Of a stretch of 64,000 nucleotides of DNA, positions 24,938-33,179 are shown one piece after another; within the stretch, counting starts at the first letter, position 1, and each line of letters begins with the position of its first letter. Below the pieces are notes generated by a model that ran no database searches, was not told the DNA's origin, and saw only the letters and a program-made list of their open reading frames with translations. This DNA is from Marinibacterium sp050389775. Its GTDB lineage: Bacteria > Pseudomonadota > Alphaproteobacteria > Rhodobacterales > Rhodobacteraceae. The position numbers and the translations under genes were made by a program. The stretch is taken from positions 1 through 64,000 of the forward strand of contig NZ_CP177153.1 in NCBI RefSeq assembly GCF_050389775.1, written 5' to 3'.

Positions 24938-26308
24938 ATGGCCAAGGATCTCCCTCCCTATTTCAACATCGACGCCGAGGCCGCGCTGGCCGATCTCGAC
25001 GCGCCCAGTACGACCCAGGGCTTTGCCCGCATCGCCGAGGCCTGCGCCCGCGGGCGCACCGACCTGGCCTCGCGCGGGATGGATGCCGAGGGGCGCAAGG
25101 CGCTGCGGCTGTTCTCGACCTGGGAGATCACCCGCTACCTGATCCCCGTGGCCCAGGCCCATTTCCGCCGCGTGCTCAAGGCCAACCCGGACCTGCCCCA
25201 GGGCCGGTCGGAAACCGAAGGCGGGGCCAAGTGGTTCACCCTGGACGAGGTGCTGCGCCTGCGCGCCCATTTCGCGGCCGAAGGATCGCGCGCGAAGGAA
25301 TACAAACCCTTCCGCCCCGAGGGCCTGCCGGCCAAGCTGGTGGCGGTGGCCAATTTCAAGGGCGGGGTGGGCAAGACCTCGACGGCGGCGCACCTGGCGA
25401 TGTCGGCGGCGCTGGATGGCTACCGGGTGCTGGTGATCGACCTCGACAGCCAGGGCTCGATGACCTCGATCTTCGGGGGCAAGGTCGAGGACGAATGGCA
25501 GACGGCCTTCCCGCTGATCGCCCGCCATTACGGCGAACACCTGCGCGAGGAGAACCGGGCGCGGGTGGCGCGCGGCGAGGCGCCGCAGCCGCTGGACGAG
25601 ATGCTGGACACGGCCATCGACATGAGCGCGGCAGAGCTGATCCAGCCGACCCACTGGCCCAACATCGACCTGATCGGGGCCCAGCTGAACCTCTACTGGG
25701 CCGAGTTCCAGATCCCGGTCTGGCGGATGGCGGCCCGCGGCTGGAAGCTGTGGGATGCGCTGACCGACCGGCTGGAGGCCGACGGGGTGCTGGACGATTA
25801 CGACGTGGTCTTCATCGACACGCCCCCGGCGCTTGGCTACCTGACGATCAACGGGCTGGCGGCGGCGGACATCCTGCTGGTGCCGCTCGGGGCGTCCTTC
25901 CTGGAATTCGATTCCACGGGTCGGTTCTTCGACATGCTGCATTCGACCTTCTCGTCGATCGAGGAGGGCGAGAACATGGCCGCCCGCGCCCTGGGCCGCG
26001 AGGAGCTGCGGTTCGAATGGGATGCCGTGCGCGCGGTGATCACCCGCTACGACGGGGCCCAGCAGGGCGAGATGGCGGCGCTGATCCAGGCCTATCTCGG
26101 CCGCACGCTGTCGCCCCACCGCCAGGATTTCACCGCCCTGATCGGCCAGGCCGGCGAACAGGTCTCGGGGATCTACGAGGCCGATTACCGCGATTTCAAC
26201 CGCGAGACCTATGCCCGCGGGCGCGAGACCTTCGACGCGACCTACGCGGCCTTCAAGCGGCTGCTCATCGGGACCTGGCGGAGGGACCTGGCGGAGGGGA
26301 CGGTGTGA
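24938..26308 (+). CDS. parA: ParA partition ATPase
   Basis: The 456-residue protein is a plasmid ParA. Its N-terminal 130 residues form the extra DNA-binding region of type Ia ParAs. Near residue 136 comes VAVANFKGGVGKTSTAAHLA, the deviant Walker A, followed by VLVIDLDSQGSMT (A' motif), and near residue 290 DVVFIDTPPALGYLT (Walker B). With ParB on parS it moves plasmid copies apart. The start at 24938 was taken because the upstream 19 codons read into A+T-rich origin DNA. parB follows after a 172-bp gap that contains a full inverted repeat (26309-26392), so the two are probably one operon with an internal terminator-like structure. It is divergent from repA across the origin. Confidence 0.93.
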   Translation: MAKDLPPYFNIDAEAALADLDAPSTTQGFARIAEACARGRTDLASRGMDAEGRKALRLFSTWEITRYLIPVAQAHFRRVLKANPDLPQGRSETEGGAKWFTLDEVLRLRAHFAAEGSRAKEYKPFRPEGLPAKLVAVANFKGGVGKTSTAAHLAMSAALDGYRVLVIDLDSQGSMTSIFGGKVEDEWQTAFPLIARHYGEHLREENRARVARGEAPQPLDEMLDTAIDMSAAELIQPTHWPNIDLIGAQLNLYWAEFQIPVWRMAARGWKLWDALTDRLEADGVLDDYDVVFIDTPPALGYLTINGLAAADILLVPLGASFLEFDSTGRFFDMLHSTFSSIEEGENMAARALGREELRFEWDAVRAVITRYDGAQQGEMAALIQAYLGRTLSPHRQDFTALIGQAGEQVSGIYEADYRDFNRETYARGRETFDATYAAFKRLLIGTWRRDLAEGTV

Positions 26309-26392
26309 GGTATTTCTGCCAAGAAGAAGACAGGGGACGGGACGCTGACCCGGGTGCGTGCTGCTGCTTCTTTCTCTTTCCAAATATCCCGG
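26309..26392. repeat. Inverted dispersed repeat, terminator-like (copy C)
   Basis: It starts with the base after the parA stop. The left arm, GGTATTTCTGCCAAGAAGAA and onward, and the right arm TGCTTCTTTCTCTTTCC plus AAATATCC (about 26364-26389) enclose a G+C loop. Read from parA, a G+C segment is followed by the T-rich tract. If it terminates, it would lower parB expression relative to parA. Confidence 0.65.
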
Positions 26393-26480
26393 TGCAACCG
26401 CGCCCCCGGGCGGGCCGGCCGGCAGGGGCGCGGCCGCTGTCTTCAGGGAATCTCAACCGGGACCGGAGAGGAGGCCCGTC

Positions 26481-27506
26481 ATGGCCAAACGCAAAAGACT
26501 GACCCCCGCCCAGGGCGATTACCTCGCCGCCTCCCCTGCCCCGGCCCTGGCGGCCGGTCTGGGCCCCGCGCCGATTGCCGCGGTTGCCGGCGAGGCGGCG
26601 TCGGCCGCGGCGCTGGCCGAGCTGTCGGGCGCGATGCAGGCGGCCCGCGACGAGGGTCGGCTGATCGAGGCGCTGCCGCTCGACAGCATCGCCTCGGGCC
26701 ACCTGGTGCGCGACCGGATCCGGTTCGACGACGAGGAGATGGCCGCGCTCATGGCCTCGCTGAAGGCGCGCGGCCAGCAGACCCCGATCGAGGTCGTGCG
26801 GCTGGCCGACGGGCGTTACGGGCTGATCTCGGGCTGGCGGCGGCTGACCGCGCTGGGGCGGTTGCGCGAGGAGACGGGCGAGGCGCGGTTCGCGACGGTC
26901 AAGGCGCTGGTCACCGCGCCGGACAGCGCCGAGGCGGCCTATGTGGCGATGGTCGAGGAAAACGAGATCCGGGCCAATCTCAGCCATTACGAGCGTGCGC
27001 GCATTGCCCACAGGGCGGTGGCCGAGGGGGTGTTCGACAGCCCGCGGGCGGCGCTGCAGGGGCTTTACGGATCGGTCAGCCGGTCGAAGCGGTCCAAGAT
27101 CGGGTCCTTCATGGCCCTGGTCGAGGCGCTGGACGACGACCTGCGCTTTCCCTGGGCGATTTCCGAGAAGCTGGGCCTGGCGCTGGTCCGGCTGGTCGAG
27201 GCCGATGGCGGCGAGGCGCTGCGCCGGGCGCTGCGCGAGGCCGGGGCGGGTGATGCCGGGGCCGAGCTGGCCGTGCTGCAGGGGCTGTTGGAGCCGAAGC
27301 CCGCGGCGCCGGCGCCCGAAGCAGGCGCCGGACCGGCAAAGCCGGCCGCGGCGGGGCGGGTCGGAGAGATGACCCGGTACGACATCACCGGCGGGCTGGT
27401 GCTGCGCCATTGGCCGGGGGCCGGGGGCGGGCGGATCGAGCTGTCGGGCGACCAGGTCGACGACCGGCTGCTGGCCGATCTGAAGGACTGGCTGGAACGG
27501 CGCTAG
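26481..27506 (+). CDS. parB: ParB partition protein
   Basis: The 341-residue protein has the ParB/Spo0J layout: after a variable head comes IEALPLDSIASGHLVRDR, the N-terminal CTPase/clamp region with LKARGQQTPIEVVRL and YGLISGWRRLTAL, then VEENEIRANLSHYERARIA and the helix-turn-helix region up to about residue 230, ending in a C-terminal dimerisation part. GGAGAGGAGG precedes the ATG at 26481. It is expected to load on parS; a matching 16-bp palindrome lies 34 bases after its stop and another beside the repA stop. An Ala/Pro-rich linker separates the C-terminal domain. Confidence 0.92.
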   Translation: MAKRKRLTPAQGDYLAASPAPALAAGLGPAPIAAVAGEAASAAALAELSGAMQAARDEGRLIEALPLDSIASGHLVRDRIRFDDEEMAALMASLKARGQQTPIEVVRLADGRYGLISGWRRLTALGRLREETGEARFATVKALVTAPDSAEAAYVAMVEENEIRANLSHYERARIAHRAVAEGVFDSPRAALQGLYGSVSRSKRSKIGSFMALVEALDDDLRFPWAISEKLGLALVRLVEADGGEALRRALREAGAGDAGAELAVLQGLLEPKPAAPAPEAGAGPAKPAAAGRVGEMTRYDITGGLVLRHWPGAGGGRIELSGDQVDDRLLADLKDWLERR

Positions 27507-27539
27507 GCAGGAGGGGGGCATGCTCCCCGTCCCGCGCAT

Positions 27540-27565
27540 GTTTCGCGCGCGAAACGTTTCGCGCG
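27540..27565. other. Candidate parS site 2 with adjoining half site
   Basis: GTTTCGCGCGCGAAAC at 27540-27555 is identical to site 1 at 23453-23468 and is followed at once by GTTTCGCGCG, most of a second half. It lies just after parB, so one copy bounds each end of the repA-parAB module. Confidence 0.7.
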
Positions 27566-27597
27566 GGCTTGACGGCATCCGGCCCTGCCAGCCAATT

Positions 27598-28332
27598 ATG
27601 CGGCCCATGATGACGTTCGACTTCGCCATGTCCTTTGGCAAGAATTGTGCTGCGCGGCGGCAACTGGATTACAAGCTGGCGGCGACCCTGCCGCCGGATG
27701 CCCCCGAAGAGATGGTCAGGGCCACGCAGAGCGAGAGCTTTCTGTTCGATTGGCTGATCACCCCTGAACAGGCACTTCTGCGCTTGCTCAGGTCCGATTT
27801 CGACGGGTTTTGCCGGCAGGAGAACATCGTTCTGAAAAACCGGCCCTCGGGGCAGATGGTGCTGGAAAAGAACTATCGCACCCAGCATCCGCACGCATTC
27901 GGAAAACGGGGCAAGGATCACCTGTCTACCGAGGATATCTCCGAGCAGTTCGCGGCCTACAAGGCGAAGATCGACTACCTGATCGCAAAGACCCGCCGGG
28001 CCCTGTCATCGGACGCCCCCAAGCTCTTTGTGCTGCACGGCTCGCAGCCGGGGGAGCATGTCGACAAGCTGGTCCGGGTTCTGGCCCGCAAGACCACGAA
28101 CTTCCATCTCAGGCAGGTGGAAGCCATCCATCCCGGTGGCAGCCCGACGCCCAGGCCGGCCGACAGCGCGCGGGTCTCCTACAGGACGGTGCCGTATCTT
28201 CCCTATCCCGGCTCCACCCCGCATTGGCAGCAGGCCCTGTCGGACCTGGACATCCGCAACCGGTTCGCCCCGCGTACGGAGGATGACCCCGGCGCGGCGC
28301 GTCAGCCGAATTCGCGCAGGGCGGTGGAATAG
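27598..28332 (+). CDS. DUF1796-type putative cysteine peptidase-like protein
   Basis: The 244-residue product has MTFDFAMSFGKNCAARRQL at its N-terminus and SFLFDWLIT about 40 residues later. This S-x-G-x-N/R-C...PFDW pattern is that of DUF1796, described as papain-like peptidases but common in glycan clusters without a proven reaction. The C-terminal third is weakly conserved. ATGs at 27598, 27607 and 27610 are all possible, and none has a strong ribosome-binding site. Its last 31 bp overlap the 3' end of the convergent sulfotransferase gene. The family call rests on pattern only. Confidence 0.6.
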   Translation: MRPMMTFDFAMSFGKNCAARRQLDYKLAATLPPDAPEEMVRATQSESFLFDWLITPEQALLRLLRSDFDGFCRQENIVLKNRPSGQMVLEKNYRTQHPHAFGKRGKDHLSTEDISEQFAAYKAKIDYLIAKTRRALSSDAPKLFVLHGSQPGEHVDKLVRVLARKTTNFHLRQVEAIHPGGSPTPRPADSARVSYRTVPYLPYPGSTPHWQQALSDLDIRNRFAPRTEDDPGAARQPNSRRAVE

Positions 28333-28991
28333 ACCTGCATGTCGATCTCGACCCAGGGCAGGATCGCCGACAGCTCGGCATGGGACAGGTCCTCGACCGA
28401 GCTGCGCCGCTGGGTGACGTTGATCTTGCGGTTCTCGATATCCAGCGAGAACCGGTCGTTCAGGGCCGAGACGAAATCGCCGTAGCGGTCCTGGAAGCCG
28501 ACCACCGCAAAGCGGCGCAGGTTGGCCATGGTCTCGTCGAAGAGCATCTCGCGGGTCAGCGCCCGGTCGCGGCGGATCTCGAAGCGGCGCATCAGCCGGT
28601 AGCTGGAATGCAGCTGCCAGGTCATCCGGTTGTAGAGCTCCGAACACAGTTCCGGCTCGTCCATGGCCTGGGCGAATTCCAGCAGCGACAGCTGCTGGGC
28701 CACGGTGGTCTTGCGCGTGCGCTCGATGTCCTTTTCCCACAGCTCGCGCCAGAAGTAGTAGATCGACACGAACCGGTCGACGGGATGGCGCAGCACGGTG
28801 ACGACCTGGTCGCCGAAGCGCATGGCATCCTCGTGCGAGAAATGCCCCGAAACGACATCGACCTCCGGCCCGACACTTTGCGGCACGGGGTCGACGATCC
28901 CCTTGACCTGCAGCTCGGGATGCGCCGAGACGAGGCTCTCGCGCAGCGAGGTGCCGGCCGTCTTCGGAATGTGGAGATGGATGAATTTCAT
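28302..28991 (-). CDS. Sulfotransferase family protein
   Basis: The 229-residue protein begins MKFIHLHIPKTAGTSLRESL, with the PKTAGTS phosphosulfate loop at residues 9-15, and has VVTVLRHPVDRFVSIYYFWRE near residue 62, the 3'-phosphate motif. It is a compact carbohydrate sulfotransferase of the family 2 type. Start 28991 places the motif at the very N-terminus, as in its paralogues; the longer frame to 29108 adds unrelated Pro-rich sequence. It overlaps the convergent DUF1796 gene by 31 bp. Its upstream side faces a 622-bp divergent gap. Confidence 0.8.
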   Translation of the reverse strand: MKFIHLHIPKTAGTSLRESLVSAHPELQVKGIVDPVPQSVGPEVDVVSGHFSHEDAMRFGDQVVTVLRHPVDRFVSIYYFWRELWEKDIERTRKTTVAQQLSLLEFAQAMDEPELCSELYNRMTWQLHSSYRLMRRFEIRRDRALTREMLFDETMANLRRFAVVGFQDRYGDFVSALNDRFSLDIENRKINVTQRRSSVEDLSHAELSAILPWVEIDMQVYSTALREFG

Positions 28992-29613
28992 AATGGTCCG
29001 ACCCGGTTGTTCCCCCGCAAGCCCGGCAGGGCCGGGCGGATCAGCCATAGCCTGCGGGCGGGATTTGGGCAACAACCCGTGGCGGTTGGCAGGGTCCGGT
29101 CGGGGCATGGTGGGGGGCTGATCGGGGGACGGGTGGTGCCCGGTCGGTGCCTGGTCGGTGCCGGGGCCCCGGTGATGCGCGCCGGGCCATGCCGGGCGGT
29201 GTGCCCTGGGCCCCGCCAGTCATCCCGCCAGTCGTCCCGCTAGTCATCCGGCCATCGGGGCCACCTTTTGTCACGCCATCGGGACATCATCCGCCAACCA
29301 TTTGCCCGACCTCTTGCCCGACCATTCGGCTACCCGCATGGCCCGCCCGCATGCCGGTCATCTGCCCGGCCCCGCGCCCGTCGGGGCCGGGCGGCGGGGC
29401 CCGTGGCGCGATCCGGCCGATCCTGCCGTCAGCGTCGGGGTTGCGCAATCAGGAGGCGATCCGGGGCGCCTGGCGGTCAACGCCTGCGGCAATCCTGCCG
29501 CAATCGGCGGGTTTGCGGCGCCCCGGCCCGGCCCGGGCGCTTTCCCGCCTTGCACGGTTTGTCTCAGGGGGCATCCTTGGTATGAACCACGAGACAGGCA
29601 CCCGGGGGGCACC
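28992..29613. other. Divergent 622-bp gap, no gene seen
   Basis: The gap is G+C-rich and of low complexity. Imperfect short repeats include GGTGCCCGGTCGGTGCCTGG near 29136-29156, CCCGCCAGTCRTCCCGCYAG near 29215-29245 and two GCCCGACC words near 29303-29322. Frames here have no recognisable product. Promoters for the sulfotransferase (minus) and the small repeat protein (plus) must lie in it. Confidence 0.4.
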
Positions 29614-30039
29614 ATGGACCAGAACCTTGAGGACGAGACCCGGCTGCTCGAGCGGCTGCGCCGGATCCGCATGGAAGGCCGCATCGAGGGCGCCCAGGTC
29701 CAGCTGCCCCGCGACCTGCTCGGCGACCTCTTCATGACCGTCTTCGGCCAGGCGGTCGACGAGGACTGGTACCTGGAGCGCTATCCCGACGTGGCCGATG
29801 CGGTGGCGCGCGGGGTGCTGGGATCGGGCGCCGAACATTACGTCCAGGCCGGGATCTACGAGGGCCGCATGCCCTACCGGGTGGCGCTGGACAATGCCGA
29901 GTATCTCGACAGCCATCCCGATGTCCTGGCGTCGATCCGCGAAGGTGCCTTTCGCAGTGCACTGGACCATTTTGTGCAGGTGGGCTTTGGCGAGGGTCGT
30001 GCATTCACGCTTGCATCCCCGGAAGCGACAGAGCCATAG
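29614..30039 (+). CDS. Small protein with two PDV-HY-EGR repeats
   Basis: The 141-residue protein has a helical charged head (LEDETRLLERLRRIRMEGRI), followed by two related units: WYLERYPDVADAVARG...HYVQAGIYEGR near residues 50-87 and YLDSHPDVLASIREG...HFVQVGFGEGR near residues 94-130. Units of this Y-x4-PDV-x(n)-H-Y/F-x3-G-x2-EGR type occur in bacterial surface and glycosyltransferase proteins; their function is not established. A related unit stands at the N-terminus of the glycosyltransferase encoded 33 bp downstream, which links the two. GGGGGGCACC precedes the ATG. No signal peptide is seen. Confidence 0.65.
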   Translation: MDQNLEDETRLLERLRRIRMEGRIEGAQVQLPRDLLGDLFMTVFGQAVDEDWYLERYPDVADAVARGVLGSGAEHYVQAGIYEGRMPYRVALDNAEYLDSHPDVLASIREGAFRSALDHFVQVGFGEGRAFTLASPEATEP

Positions 30040-30072
30040 ACCGGCAACGACACCCGAGACGGTGAGGAATTG

Positions 30073-31557
30073 ATGAAGACGACGTTTCTTTTCAGGAATT
30101 ACGCGGAAGCCAACCCCGACCTGGCCGAGCTTTACGGCAACGAGGACGAGGTCGCCCTGCGCGAACATTACGAGAAATACGGCGCCGCCGAACGCCGGGG
30201 GGTCGATCTCGAGGATTACCTGCGCGTCGAAAAGGTGCTGCTGTCCGAGGAGGGCCATGTCTGCATCGCGGGCTGGGCCGACCGGCGCATGGCCGACAGC
30301 ATCGCCGTCACCCTGGTCGTGGGCTACCAGATGTACGAGTTCGGCGAGCTGCGCGACCGGTTCTGCTGGTACCACCGCCAGGACGTGGCCGACGTGATCG
30401 GCGATCACGAACGGCCCTCGGGTTTCCTGTTCCTGGCCCAGATCCCCGAGTTCCGGATGCATTCCGAGGTCATGGTCCTGGTCAACGGCAAGAAATACTA
30501 TGAAAGCGAGACCATGCGCTGGATGTCGGTGCAGAGCTTCATGGTCGATGCGCTGTCGACCTGCGCCGTTCTGGCCGACCGGCCGGTCGGGGCCACCCTG
30601 CCGCTGACCGAACGGCTGGAACCGGGCTTTTCCCAGGTCTGGCAATCCTACCTCGCCCGCCAGAGCTTTTCCTGCCTCTACGAGACCGGCACCGACCGGC
30701 CGGTCGAGCGGTCGATCATCATCACGCTCTACCGCGAGAGCGACATGCTGATCTCGCAGCTGGAAACCCTGGCCCCGGGCCTGGACGGCCAGCCGATCGA
30801 GGTGATCGTCGTGGCCAATGATTATGCCGGCGAGACGGCCCTGCTGTCCGAGCAGATGGCGGCCTTTTCGCAGCTGCACGACGTGATCCTGTCGGTGCAT
30901 CTGTGTTCGGGCAACTCGGGCTTTTCGGCGGGCAACAATTACGGCGCGCAGATCGCCCGGGGCGAGACGCTGATCTTCATGAACCCCGACATCTTTCCGC
31001 CCGAGGGCCAGGAGGACCAGGCCTTTGCCTTCTTCCACGGCGACCCGGGCGAGGGGCTGGACGGGGCGCTGCTCTATTACGGCGACGGCTCGCTGATGCA
31101 TTCGGGCATGTACACCACCGCCGACCGGGCGGTCGATCCGCGCCAGGCCTTTGCCGGGCCGGTGCTGCGGGTCGAGCATTACGGCAAGGGCCTGACCGCC
31201 CATGTCGACGACAGCGAGGACGACCTGGCCGCGACCCTGGCCGAGGTGCCGGCCGAGGGGCTGCTGGTCACCGCCGCGCTCTGGCGCATCCGCAAGGCGG
31301 TCTTCGACGAGATCGGCGGCCTGCCCACCGATTACATCATCGCCTATTACGAGGACGCCGATTTCTGCCTCAAGATGCTGGAGGCCGGCCGGCCGGTGCG
31401 GCTGGACCGGTCGCGCTGGATCCACATGGAAGGCGTGGGCAAGCCCAAGCCGCCGATGCTGCGCACGGTGATGTGGCTGAACCGGGCGCTCTATTCGCGC
31501 CGCTTCGCCGACAGCCCCTTCCTTGCCCCCGCCGCGACCGACCTCTTCCAGCTTTAA
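30073..31557 (+). CDS. GT2 glycosyltransferase with N-terminal repeat domain
   Basis: The 494-residue protein has an N-terminal unit YAEANPDLAELYGN...HYEKYGAAERR like the repeats of the preceding small protein, then about 150 residues of beta-rich sequence, and from about residue 215 a GT2 domain: RSIIITLYRESDMLISQLETL, VIVVANDYAGE, and SGFSAGNNYGAQIARGETLI with FMNPDIFPP at the DxD position. AYYEDADFCLKMLEAG near the C-terminus is the ED acceptor-site motif. The ATG at 30073 follows GAGG; the TTG one codon earlier is less likely. The GT4 gene follows after 10 bp, so both are probably co-expressed. Confidence 0.82.
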   Translation: MKTTFLFRNYAEANPDLAELYGNEDEVALREHYEKYGAAERRGVDLEDYLRVEKVLLSEEGHVCIAGWADRRMADSIAVTLVVGYQMYEFGELRDRFCWYHRQDVADVIGDHERPSGFLFLAQIPEFRMHSEVMVLVNGKKYYESETMRWMSVQSFMVDALSTCAVLADRPVGATLPLTERLEPGFSQVWQSYLARQSFSCLYETGTDRPVERSIIITLYRESDMLISQLETLAPGLDGQPIEVIVVANDYAGETALLSEQMAAFSQLHDVILSVHLCSGNSGFSAGNNYGAQIARGETLIFMNPDIFPPEGQEDQAFAFFHGDPGEGLDGALLYYGDGSLMHSGMYTTADRAVDPRQAFAGPVLRVEHYGKGLTAHVDDSEDDLAATLAEVPAEGLLVTAALWRIRKAVFDEIGGLPTDYIIAYYEDADFCLKMLEAGRPVRLDRSRWIHMEGVGKPKPPMLRTVMWLNRALYSRRFADSPFLAPAATDLFQL

Positions 31558-31567
31558 GGCCAGACCG

Positions 31568-32818
31568 ATGAAATTCCTCACCCTCTCGCTCTACCATCCG
31601 CGAGTCATGAAGGGCGGCGCGCAATACGTGGCCAAGGACCTGCATGACGCCGCCGCGGCCGATCCCGAGGTCGAGGCGATCATGCTGGCGGGCATCGACA
31701 GCCGCATGTTCCCGCAATATTCCAAGGTCGGCGCCTCGATCACCGCCCTGCCCGACACCGACAACGAATTCCTGATGCCGGGCCGGCGGTTCGACGATTT
31801 CTTCCACCGCATCTACGACCCGCGGCGCAACAAGGCGCTGAAGCGCTTCCTGGAGACCCACCGGCCCGACGTGATCCACGTGCACCATTCGCTGTGGGTC
31901 GGGCTGGAGGCGATCGACCTGATCCGGGCGACCCTGCCCGACGTCAAGATCATCTACACGCTGCATGAATACCTGGCGATCTGCCACAAGCAGGGCCAGC
32001 TCTATCGCTACCACGAGGGCGGCATCTGCCAGGACACCCGGCCCGACCAATGCGTCGGCTGCTTCCCCGAGCGCAACACCGACGAATTCATCCTGCGCCG
32101 GCGCGGCTTTCGCCAGGCCTTTGCCAAGGTCGACCAGTTCATCTCGCCGTCGCAATATCTCAAGGACCGCTTCGTCGAATGGGGGCTGGAGGCCGACCGG
32201 ATCACGGTCATCGCCAACGGCCATCACCGCCGCCGGCCCGAGACCTGGGAGCCCCGGCACAGCCCCGAGCTGAATGTCTTCGGTTTCTTCGGCCAGTTCG
32301 TCGATGCCAAGGGGATCGACGTGGCCCTGCGCGCCGCGCGCCGGGTGGCCGAGACGACGGGCCGCGAGATCGAGATCAAGGTCTTCGGGGGCAACAAGGA
32401 ATATGCCACCAAGGATTACCTGGCCAAGATCGAGGCGGTGCTGGACGATGCGCCCGAAGAGCTGACCGTGACCGAGGTGGGGTCCTATTCGCGCGACAAT
32501 GTCTTCGAGCTGATGTCGACGGTCGACTGGGTGGTGACGCCGTCGATCTGGCCCGAGACCTTCGGCCTGGTGGTGTCCGAGGCCTGGGATGCGCGGCGGC
32601 CGGTGCTGGCCAGCCGGGCCGGCGGGCTGGACGGGCGGATCATCGACGGGGTGAACGGCTATTCCTTCCTGCCGGGCTCGGACACCGGGCTGGCGCAGCT
32701 GATGGAATTCTGCCTGGGCAATGCCGATGAATGGCAGCGCATGGCCCACGAGATGCCCGACGAGATCACCGTGGGCCAGGCCTGGGAGGCCCACAAGGCG
32801 GTGATCGCGGGGATCTGA
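31568..32818 (+). CDS. GT4 glycosyltransferase
   Basis: The 416-residue protein is a GT4-type retaining transferase. It starts MKFLTLSLYHPRVMKGGAQYV, with the GG of the N-terminal Rossmann fold, and has DVIHVHHSLWVGLEAIDLIR and IIYTLHEYLAICHKQGQLY. The C-terminal domain has FGFFGQFVDAKGIDVALRAA and TPSIWPETFGLVVSEAWDARRP, containing the E-x7-E that contacts the donor. A Cys-rich stretch (CQDTRPDQCVGCFPERN) near residues 155-171 is seen in some family members. It lies 10 bp after the GT2 gene and ends the three-gene plus-strand run. Confidence 0.88.
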   Translation: MKFLTLSLYHPRVMKGGAQYVAKDLHDAAAADPEVEAIMLAGIDSRMFPQYSKVGASITALPDTDNEFLMPGRRFDDFFHRIYDPRRNKALKRFLETHRPDVIHVHHSLWVGLEAIDLIRATLPDVKIIYTLHEYLAICHKQGQLYRYHEGGICQDTRPDQCVGCFPERNTDEFILRRRGFRQAFAKVDQFISPSQYLKDRFVEWGLEADRITVIANGHHRRRPETWEPRHSPELNVFGFFGQFVDAKGIDVALRAARRVAETTGREIEIKVFGGNKEYATKDYLAKIEAVLDDAPEELTVTEVGSYSRDNVFELMSTVDWVVTPSIWPETFGLVVSEAWDARRPVLASRAGGLDGRIIDGVNGYSFLPGSDTGLAQLMEFCLGNADEWQRMAHEMPDEITVGQAWEAHKAVIAGI

Positions 32819-33027
32819 TCCGGGACCCGATCGGGTGGTCTGATCCGGGGTCTGATCCGGGGGGGCTGGCCCGTTCGGTTACCGTCGGGGATCGGGCCGG
32901 GTCTGACAGGTTGCGAGGGGCGCGGCCGGGCCTTGACGGCGCGGGCCCCGGCCGGCCGGGATGGAACGGTGTTCCGCATGGCCGGCGACGGGCCTGACCG
33001 CGATTCTACCGGAAATTGACCGTTTCA

Positions 33028-33051
33028 CCGGCGCGCCCCGGGGCGCGCCGG
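33028..33051. repeat. Perfect 24-bp palindrome
   Basis: CCGGCGCGCCCC at 33028-33039 is followed directly by its exact complement. It abuts the -35 box of the promoter at 33053, a typical place for an operator. Confidence 0.75.
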
Positions 33052-33052
33052 C

Positions 33053-33081
33053 TTGACAGGTGGCCCGGGCGGGCGATCATG
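33053..33081 (+). promoter_or_regulatory. Candidate promoter for acyltransferase-like gene
   Basis: TTGACA at 33053-33058 is a perfect -35 box, with GATCAT at 33076-33081 after a 17-bp spacer as a weak -10. The start codon is about 100 bp downstream. Confidence 0.45.
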
Positions 33082-33179
33082 ATGGGGTTCGGCCATGGGC
33101 CGGACATGACGAGTGGACCTGCATCATCCGCGGATGGGGCAGGGGGGATCGGCGCCCGGACGGGCGCCACTGGACGGAA

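Larger units (their letters stand above)
32819..33179. other. Gap with TGATCCGGG repeats, palindrome and promoter
   Basis: Just after the GT4 stop, GATCCGGGACCCGATC and three copies of TGATCCGGG form possible hairpins (32815-32870) that may end transcription. A 24-bp palindrome and a TTGACA promoter lie at 33028-33081. No gene is recognised. Confidence 0.45.
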
